A stretch of 30,425 bases of DNA from positions 1 to 30,425 of the forward strand of contig JBPCXW010000130.1 of assembly GCA_051008185.1 (NCBI GenBank), given 5' to 3'. This document shows positions 1 through 5,398 of the stretch, piece by piece. The position numbers were made by a program, and so were the translations under genes. The stretch comes from CAXMWX01 sp051008185. GTDB taxonomy: Bacteria; Pseudomonadota; Gammaproteobacteria; Eutrophobiales; Eutrophobiaceae. Under the pieces are notes generated by a model, which was given only the letters and a program-made list of their open reading frames with translations, did no database searches and was not told where the DNA came from. Position 1 is the stretch's first letter; each line of letters starts with the position of its first letter.

Positions 1-1092
1 GTTTGGTGCGAGGGGGGTAAGTAATCCGCCGAACACGCTGATGCTGACTATCGGATGCACACCGACAAGCGATGCCAGAATCGTTGTGAGCAAGATTATA
101 GCGGCGTGATACCCGTCAAACACAGCAAACGGTATAAGAAAGTGTATCGTATGGGAAAATTCACTGATGCCCACTGCGAGTATCCCCGCGGAAAGGAACA
201 AAATTACTTCAGTGGCGGCATTGGAGAGGTTGGTTTCAATATGTTTTTTCATCTCGGGGACAAGCTGTCCGGGTTGTCTCAGAAATAATATCGCCATAAC
301 AGTCAGGACAATCACGGCAGATACCAGAGTCAGGTGAGACACATTTTCAAAAACAAAATATGCCACCAATACCAGTAAGGTTAGCAGTATCGGGATAGAC
401 AGGGTTTCAAAATGCATCGGATAGCCATTGAAATCCATAGCATCTTTTTTCAAAACATAAGAACAATTTATGCCCGTTGCAATAACTCCACATAAAGCCA
501 TAAGGAAACCTATCGTCAGTAACAGATAAAACTGTGCGCCACCGGAATGGATCATGGCCACACCCAGGCCCACAAAAAAAGGTGAATACAAGGCATTTGC
601 GCCTAACATCCTGCTTAGAATCATGAACTGGGTTTTATCCAGTTTATGGTTTTTCGCCAAGCGATCACCAAAAATAACAACGGCGGAAAAATTGATTACC
701 GCTGTAAATGCAAATACGCCTAGTAGTGTTTTCCACAGGGTTTTATCGGCTTGCGGCGAGTCTGCTTCGGTAATCCGGGTCTGAGTAATCAAGCGCAAAA
801 AACGGACACTAAGCAACAAGGCAATGACAGAATAATTAACCGTTAGTGCCCTTTCAAAAGTTTGCACCTCATCTACATCGCTTAGTAGCATCAATGCAAG
901 ACCGGCAATGGAAAAAAATGCCATTTGCAGTTTCTGTGCGGGGATCAGCCGTGAAAAAAGCAGCACGGCGGCCAGCAGGGTCAGGCCGCCTGCAATCAGT
1001 AGCGGGATATTCGGGTTGAAGCCGTGAAGTAATGAAACAAGCAGGGAGGCAAACAACAGCCATCCACAAAGACCGGATATGAAAGTTGCCAT
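1..1092 (-). CDS. Predicted multi-pass inner-membrane protein, transporter-like, 3' end missing
   Basis: Translating the minus strand from the ATG at 1092 gives an uninterrupted frame of 364 codons to the window edge, so the C-terminus is missing. The protein is strongly hydrophobic, with roughly nine to ten candidate membrane segments joined by short polar loops. A longer polar loop lies near residues 118-140. Two similar small-residue-rich motifs, one near residues 180-200 (LGANALYSPFFVG) and one near the truncated end (GVHPIVSISVFGG), recall the paired re-entrant loops of anion or ion-transporter superfamily permeases. I do not recognise the family and infer only that it may be a permease. 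A GGAGG stretch lies about 13 nt upstream of the start. The gene begins 28 nt past the 3' end of tRNA-Leu and is visibly AT-richer than the rest of the window, which hints at separate origin. Confidence 0.7.
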   Translation of the reverse strand, partial: MATFISGLCGWLLFASLLVSLLHGFNPNIPLLIAGGLTLLAAVLLFSRLIPAQKLQMAFFSIAGLALMLLSDVDEVQTFERALTVNYSVIALLLSVRFLRLITQTRITEADSPQADKTLWKTLLGVFAFTAVINFSAVVIFGDRLAKNHKLDKTQFMILSRMLGANALYSPFFVGLGVAMIHSGGAQFYLLLTIGFLMALCGVIATGINCSYVLKKDAMDFNGYPMHFETLSIPILLTLLVLVAYFVFENVSHLTLVSAVIVLTVMAILFLRQPGQLVPEMKKHIETNLSNAATEVILFLSAGILAVGISEFSHTIHFLIPFAVFDGYHAAIILLTTILASLVGVHPIVSISVFGGLLTPLAPN

Positions 1093-1120
1093 GTTGTTAG
1101 CGGTTCCTCCGGATGATCAA

Positions 1121-1206
1121 TGGTGCCGATGGCCGGAGTCGAACCGGCACGGGCTAAGCCCACTACCCCCTCAAGATAGCGTGTCTACCAATTCCACCAC
1201 ATCGGC
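1121..1206 (-). tRNA. leuU: tRNA-Leu (anticodon GAG)
   Basis: The minus strand folds as a class II tRNA. The 7-bp acceptor stem GCCGATG pairs with CATCGGC, followed by discriminator A and a genome-encoded CCA (1121-1123). The D region has the typical TGGAATTGGTAGACACGC, the anticodon loop TTGAGGG has anticodon GAG, there is a long variable arm, and the T arm contains GGTTCGACTCC. It lies 14 bp downstream of secG with no terminator between them, as in Escherichia coli where leuU follows secG, so it is probably processed from the secG transcript. Confidence 0.96.
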
Positions 1207-1220
1207 ATTGATTTTGTGAC

Positions 1221-1670
1221 TTACTGCTCTTCCGGTATGGCCGGTGCCGTCTGATTGACGGCCGGCTCCGCCGGGATGGTTGGCGCGGTCTGGTTGCCCG
1301 TCGGCTCTGCCGGGATTGCCTGATCGCCGGCCGCTTCTGCCGGGAACTCCGGCGATGAGGCGGGTGCGGTGCCAGCCGGTTGGCTTATTGTCCGGTTGCT
1401 ATCCAGTGCCAGTGTCCCGGCCTCCCCGGTCCTGACCTTGGCCACATAGGCCAGGGCCAGACTGTTGGCGAGAAAAATGATCGCCAGGACGGTCGTCACT
1501 CTGGTGAGAAAGTTACCGGAGCCCTGTGAGCCGAAGACTGTTGCAGAGGCGCCGCTGCCGAAGGCCGCACCGGCGTCCGCGCCTTTGCCGTGCTGCACCA
1601 GGATCAGCAGGATCAAACTTGCCGCTACCACTAGCTGCACGATGAATAAAAATACTTGTATTGTTTCCAT
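1221..1670 (-). CDS. secG: Preprotein translocase subunit SecG
   Basis: SecG is the small, non-essential partner of SecYE in the inner-membrane protein export channel. The 149-residue product starts METIQVFLF. It has one membrane segment at about residues 3-22, the conserved cytoplasmic stretch LVQHGKGADAGAAFGSG and a second segment at about 47-70, the usual SecG hairpin. The start at 1670 is chosen because GAGGT lies 5 nt upstream and the conserved N-terminus begins there; a longer in-frame start would overlap tpiA. The C-terminal third is a Pro/Ala/Glu-rich degenerate repeat (NQTAP and IPAEP units) that lengthens the protein beyond the roughly 110 residues of E. coli SecG. It is probably cotranscribed with tpiA (2-bp gap) and the downstream tRNA-Leu. 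Confidence 0.95.
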   Translation of the reverse strand: METIQVFLFIVQLVVAASLILLILVQHGKGADAGAAFGSGASATVFGSQGSGNFLTRVTTVLAIIFLANSLALAYVAKVRTGEAGTLALDSNRTISQPAGTAPASSPEFPAEAAGDQAIPAEPTGNQTAPTIPAEPAVNQTAPAIPEEQ

Positions 1671-1672
1671 TG

Positions 1673-2428
1673 TTACCTCGCTGCCTGACAAATTGCCAGA
1701 AAATCATCTACCTTTAGTGACGCTCCGCCGATCAATCCGCCATCAACATCCGCCATTGCAAAAATTTCAGCGGCATTGTCCGGTTTGACACTGCCGCCAT
1801 ATAAAATCTGTAATTCGTTTGCCACATCGTCTGCGTGGCGCGCCAACTGCAAACGAATAAAGTTGTGCGCCGCCTGTGCCTGTTCTGGCGTCGCCGTCAA
1901 ACCCGTGCCTATCGCCCAGACCGGTTCGTAGGCGATCACGGCACCGGTGAAGGCCTCTATGCCGGCGAGTTTTATTACGGCATCCAGTTGTTCCGCCAAC
2001 ACCTGCTCGGTGTTGCCTGCCCGCCGCTCTGCCTGCTGCTCACCCAGACACAGGATGGGCTTGATGCCGCAAGCACCGGCAAACCTGAACTTCTTTGCCA
2101 CGGTGTCGTTGTCCTCGCCATACCGGTGACGTCTTTCCGAATGGCCGATGATCACATAGTCACAACCGTAATCCCGTAGCATCGCGGCGGCAATCTCGCC
2201 TGTATGCGCGCCGCTTTCGTGTTGCGATACGTTTTGTGCACCGATGGCTATGCCTGAACCGGACAAACATTCTGCCACCAGCGGTATGTAAATGGCCGGG
2301 GGGCACACTACCATTTCCGGGCTATTCTTTGTCACGCCGGACTTGAATCCCTCCAGCAAGGCCGCCACCGAGGCACGGTCGCCGTGCATCTTCCAGTTGG
2401 CTGCGACCAGCGGCCGCCTGTTTGTCAT
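1673..2428 (-). CDS. tpiA: Triosephosphate isomerase
   Basis: This cytoplasmic TIM-barrel enzyme interconverts dihydroxyacetone phosphate and glyceraldehyde 3-phosphate in glycolysis and gluconeogenesis. The 251-residue protein has the full family length and all signatures: NWKMHG near residue 11 with the substrate-binding Asn and Lys, the electrophilic His in IIGHSERR, the catalytic Glu in AYEPVWAIGTG, and the phosphate-binding YGGSVKP near the C-terminus. It begins MTNRRPLVAANWK, and the ribosome-binding site is weak. secG follows with almost no gap, the common gammaproteobacterial arrangement. The gene upstream is a Fae paralogue instead of the usual glmM. Glyceraldehyde 3-phosphate is also the precursor of the furan ring of methanofuran, but that link to the distant C1 genes is inference. 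Confidence 0.97.
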   Translation of the reverse strand: MTNRRPLVAANWKMHGDRASVAALLEGFKSGVTKNSPEMVVCPPAIYIPLVAECLSGSGIAIGAQNVSQHESGAHTGEIAAAMLRDYGCDYVIIGHSERRHRYGEDNDTVAKKFRFAGACGIKPILCLGEQQAERRAGNTEQVLAEQLDAVIKLAGIEAFTGAVIAYEPVWAIGTGLTATPEQAQAAHNFIRLQLARHADDVANELQILYGGSVKPDNAAEIFAMADVDGGLIGGASLKVDDFLAICQAAR

Positions 2429-2456
2429 AAGTTTGGTTCCCGTCTGTGAGGATGGG

Positions 2457-2486
2457 AATGTAGCAAAACAGGCCGGGGGCGGTCAA
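2457..2486 (-). promoter_or_regulatory. Candidate sigma70 promoter for tpiA-secG
   Basis: On the minus strand TTGACC (2481-2486) and TACATT (2457-2462) are separated by 18 nt in the gap between the Fae paralogue and tpiA. A perfect TATAAT also occurs just upstream on the same strand but lacks a good -35 partner. The call rests only on motif match. Confidence 0.35.
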
Positions 2487-2507
2487 GCATTATATCCGGT
2501 GTCGGCG

Positions 2508-3056
2508 CTAGATCTTGCCATCCAGTCCCATTTGATAATACTTGTGTGTGATCTGCTCCTGATTTTCCAGTAGCCAGTCAATATCCGGTTCGTTATGCAT
2601 CGCCTTGTTGATCGCCCTGGCGGTGGCCTGCCGGTGAATGTCAAACAGGATCTTGTGGTCCAGATCGTCTTGCTCGGCGACCACCGGGTTCAACCAGACG
2701 GAAACGATAATCCCCAACTCATTGACCTTGTCTTTTGGAATATCACCGGCACGCACCGCATCTAGTACGCCATTGGCAATCGCAGCTTGCACCGTGCCCA
2801 TCAGGATATTGGTATAGCGATCCTTATTCACGGTTACCTTGCTGACCATCAGGGTTGCCGGGCGCACCATCACATCGGTGTTGAGTATGGCCAGCACCCG
2901 TGAATGGCCCTTGACCTGATCGCCGATCAGATTGGCGAACGCCGAGCCTACGGGGCCATCCAGCTCACCTATTACTACCTCCGGCTCCGCCGCGGTTCCG
3001 GCCGGGCCACCGGCTATTAAACATTCGCCTACGCGCATTATGATTCTGTCACTCAT
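2508..3056 (-). CDS. Formaldehyde-activating enzyme (Fae) family paralogue lacking the conserved active-site histidine
   Basis: The 182-residue product aligns by eye with the canonical Fae encoded at 24269-24781. Shared features are the opening VGECLI (VGEALV in Fae), the central block LAILNTDVMVRPATLMVSKVTV (LAVVSPNLACKPTTVMFNKVTI in Fae, compared in pieces), the acidic IPKDKVNELGIIVSVWL segment, and the final helix with ARAINKA. Fae condenses formaldehyde with H4MPT to methylene-H4MPT. The His of the AHIDL motif in true Fae aligns with Glu here (AEPEV), and the GNEVAH loop differs. The tail is longer and ends HKYYQMGLDGKI. It may therefore have a non-catalytic, sensing or altered role, as suspected for divergent Fae paralogues in other methylotrophs. 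The start is supported by AAAGAGG 8 nt upstream. It precedes tpiA on the same strand. Confidence 0.85.
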   Translation of the reverse strand: MSDRIIMRVGECLIAGGPAGTAAEPEVVIGELDGPVGSAFANLIGDQVKGHSRVLAILNTDVMVRPATLMVSKVTVNKDRYTNILMGTVQAAIANGVLDAVRAGDIPKDKVNELGIIVSVWLNPVVAEQDDLDHKILFDIHRQATARAINKAMHNEPDIDWLLENQEQITHKYYQMGLDGKI

Positions 3057-3213
3057 GTTGTTGCCTCTTTGTTTGTGTGTGTCTTATCTGAACTGGAGGC
3101 TGGGGTTGGACTTTAACCAACGTAAACGGGTTTGCACACCGTCGCATATGCATCTCTGCCACCCAGCCGTGTCAGGTTCTACTATAAGGGCTCTTTGTTG
3201 TATTTCAAGCGGC

Positions 3214-4182
3214 TTACTTTTTTGCCGTCAGCAATGCCCGTAGCGGGGCGGGATAACCTTCTACTGTCAAACTGTTGTCGTTTGGGTCAAGAAAATCGGC
3301 CAGTGAGCGGTCGCCTGACCAGGCGGTTACCCGTTGCTCTTGCGGGTCGGTTGCGGTGACATCCAGCAACTCTATGGTGCGGTATCCGGCTGTTCCGAGC
3401 CAGTCAGTCAGTGTATCAACAGACGGGATGATGGATATATTTTTCATGCAGGCATAACTGTTCGCCGGACGTAACTCGGCGGCATAAGTTTGATCAACGA
3501 TCAGACTCTCCAGCACCAGCTCGCCGCCCGGTCGCAGGCTGTCGTGCAGTTGTCGCAGGTGCAGGGCCGGATCAGGATGATGGTATAACACGCCCATGGA
3601 GAACACTGTGTCAAACTGCAACTGCTCGTCGCCCAGTTCATCCAGTCTGAAAGGGAGCAGTTCCACCCGCTGCTCCGGTAGAAAATGTTTGATCAGCCGG
3701 AATTGCATCACATAACGTAATACCGGTTCAAGGCCGATCACCAGATCGGCCCCGGCGCCCAGCATGCGCCAGCTGAAATAGCCGTTGCCGCAACCCACAT
3801 CCAGTACGCAACGGCCGTCCAGCGGTGTGATCCTGTCTTGCAGGCGCGCCCACTTCAGATCAGAACGCCATTCCGCATCCAGTTGCAGGCCGAACAATGC
3901 AAACGGCCCCTTGCGCCACGGCATCAGCAAGGACAAGACCTGTTGCAAATGTTGTCTATCTGTATCCGAACAATCGGTGTCGCTACCGATCTGCACCCGG
4001 TCGCAGTCCAGTTTGATTACAGCGGGTGTGATCGTTGGTAGCTTGTCCAGAGACTGTTGCCAGCCCGGCAGATCACCGTGCCGGACCTGGCTATAGTAAT
4101 GTTGCAAATGGCTTGCAAGCCCCTGCCCCCAGTCCTGCATCGCATGGGCCGCCAGTCGGGTCTGTATCTGTGCCAGACTCAT
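3214..4182 (-). CDS. cmoB: tRNA U34 carboxymethyltransferase CmoB
   Basis: CmoB transfers the carboxymethyl group of carboxy-S-adenosylmethionine to 5-hydroxyuridine at tRNA position 34, giving cmo5U, which widens wobble decoding. The 322-residue product matches the E. coli enzyme in length. Shared motifs are LMPWRKGPF before the methyltransferase domain, EWRSDLKW, the cofactor-binding LDVGCGNGYFSWRM, FDTVFSMGVLYH, and the C-terminal SLADFLDPND and VEGYPAP. The start at 4182 (ATG) is preferred over an in-frame TTG at 4194; neither has a strong ribosome-binding site. It follows trhO by 34 bp on the same strand, and TrhO makes the 5-hydroxyuridine substrate. cmoA, which makes the cofactor, is not in the window. 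Confidence 0.95.
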   Translation of the reverse strand: MSLAQIQTRLAAHAMQDWGQGLASHLQHYYSQVRHGDLPGWQQSLDKLPTITPAVIKLDCDRVQIGSDTDCSDTDRQHLQQVLSLLMPWRKGPFALFGLQLDAEWRSDLKWARLQDRITPLDGRCVLDVGCGNGYFSWRMLGAGADLVIGLEPVLRYVMQFRLIKHFLPEQRVELLPFRLDELGDEQLQFDTVFSMGVLYHHPDPALHLRQLHDSLRPGGELVLESLIVDQTYAAELRPANSYACMKNISIIPSVDTLTDWLGTAGYRTIELLDVTATDPQEQRVTAWSGDRSLADFLDPNDNSLTVEGYPAPLRALLTAKK

Positions 4183-4216
4183 GCTTGCGATCAACTACTA
4201 CGGTGCCGCCTATACA

Positions 4217-5152
4217 TTACTCGTTACCCGGCATCACAGCGGCGATGTGTTTTGTGTTACGCGCCGCGGCCAACTTGACTTGCTTTTGTCGTTCCCCGAA
4301 ACGTTGTTTTTGTGACTCGGTCAGGCCCGCATAACAATGCGGGCAGGATACCCCCTGCTGATACTGTGCAGATTGCATATCCTCTGCGGACAGGGGGCGG
4401 CGGCAGGCAAAACACTGGGCAAAACTGCCCTCTTCCAGTTCATGATCCAGCGCCACCCTGTTATCAAATACAAAACATTCACCCTGCCAGAGGCTGGCCC
4501 CGGGGGAAATGTTTTCCAGATAATTCAGGATCCCGCCCTGCAGTTGATAGACCTGTTTGAACCCCTTGTGCAACAGCCAGGCACTGGCCTTTTCGCAACG
4601 GATGCCGCCGGTGCAAAACATCGCGACCCTGGGCATCGTCTCCGCTTGCATCTGTTGTTCAACAAAATCGGGAAACTCGCGGAAATTGGTGGTGGCCGCG
4701 GACACGGCGTTGGCGAACGTGCCGATGCTGTGTTCGTAATGATTACGGGTGTCCAGCACGAACATATCCTCGGCACTGATCAGCGCGTTCCAGTCGGCCG
4801 GGGCTATGTGCTTGCCGGTCTGTCGGGACGGGTCGGCCTGTTCCCTGCCGAGGGTTACGATCTCTTTTTTCAGTTTCACCTTCATACGATGAAACGGTGC
4901 CGAGACCACGCGGGACTCGCGGCAATGCAGATCGGCAAAACGGGGATCGGCGCGCAAGCGGTCAAGCACCGCCAACACCGCAGGCGGCGAACCGGCTATC
5001 GTGCCGTTGATGCCTTCGGGGGCAAGCAATATGCTGCCGTGTAGCCCGTTGTCCTGACAACAGGCCAGCAGGGTTTGTCTCAGCGCGGCATGATCAGGCA
5101 GCCTGACAAACTTGTAGAAGGTAGCGACCAGCAGGTTTTCTGTCGTGTCCAT
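4217..5152 (-). CDS. trhO: tRNA uridine(34) hydroxylase TrhO (rhodanese-like, YceA family)
   Basis: TrhO uses oxygen to hydroxylate U34 of certain tRNAs to ho5U, the first step toward cmo5U. The 311-residue protein has an N-terminal acylphosphatase-like domain (about residues 8-100, with LAPEGINGTIAG), then a rhodanese domain carrying LDTRNHYEHSIGTF and the reactive Cys180 in MFCTGGIRCEKAS. A C-terminal Cys-rich tail has CFAC and CPHC pairs that could bind a metal. The ATG at 5152 is preferred; an in-frame upstream ATG (5191) and TTG (5206) are possible. cmoB lies immediately downstream, so the two successive pathway enzymes are probably co-expressed. The upstream region is shared with the divergent TonB-dependent receptor gene. 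Confidence 0.93.
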   Translation of the reverse strand: MDTTENLLVATFYKFVRLPDHAALRQTLLACCQDNGLHGSILLAPEGINGTIAGSPPAVLAVLDRLRADPRFADLHCRESRVVSAPFHRMKVKLKKEIVTLGREQADPSRQTGKHIAPADWNALISAEDMFVLDTRNHYEHSIGTFANAVSAATTNFREFPDFVEQQMQAETMPRVAMFCTGGIRCEKASAWLLHKGFKQVYQLQGGILNYLENISPGASLWQGECFVFDNRVALDHELEEGSFAQCFACRRPLSAEDMQSAQYQQGVSCPHCYAGLTESQKQRFGERQKQVKLAAARNTKHIAAVMPGNE

Positions 5153-5220
5153 GGCCGGGATTGTAACAAGCTGTGATAGGAAGATGGGCATCGCCCGGGT
5201 AGCCAAATCTTGATATGGAT

Positions 5221-5265
5221 CACAAGACAGGGGCTCTTACAATAGTCTTGTGTTGCAGTGCAACA
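5221..5265. promoter_or_regulatory. Inverted repeats between trhO and the TonB receptor gene, operator-like
   Basis: Two adjoining symmetric elements are visible. CACAAGAC (5221-5228) is mirrored by GTCTTGTG (5245-5252) with a 16-nt spacer. A near-perfect palindrome TGTTGCA-G-TGCAACA spans 5251-5265. They lie upstream of a candidate -35 box for the receptor gene, where an activator or repressor could bind. The regulator is unknown. Confidence 0.45.
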
Positions 5266-5275
5266 AAATCAGGCT

Positions 5276-5304
5276 TTTACATTTACAGCATTTTAGGCTT
5301 AAAT
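5276..5304 (+). promoter_or_regulatory. Candidate sigma70 promoter for the TonB-dependent receptor gene
   Basis: TTTACA (5276-5281) and TTAAAT (5299-5304) are spaced by 17 nt. The -10 region sits inside a small inverted repeat GCATTT-N7-AAATGC (5288-5306). Further stem-forming sequences follow in the leader: AGCCGG-N6-CCGGCT at 5326-5343 and GATCC-N4-GGATC at 5367-5380. They may structure the mRNA, but I recognise no known riboswitch consensus. Confidence 0.35.
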
Positions 5305-5398
5305 GCCGGTTCGCAAGAGGGGGGGAGCCGGGAGTATCCGGCTGATTAACTAACTTATACAGACTTGATCCTGCCGGATCACTTTCAGGAGGCTTTTC

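Noticed and set aside
1..1092. Short plus-strand frames (55-288, 554-784) as genes
   Set aside because: The minus strand is continuously open over the whole stretch and encodes a coherent hydrophobic protein, so these are shadows.
5281..5398. Cobalamin or SAM riboswitch before the TonB receptor gene
   Set aside because: Stems are present, but I could not find the conserved cobalamin boxes or a SAM-family core, so only unspecified leader structure is reported.
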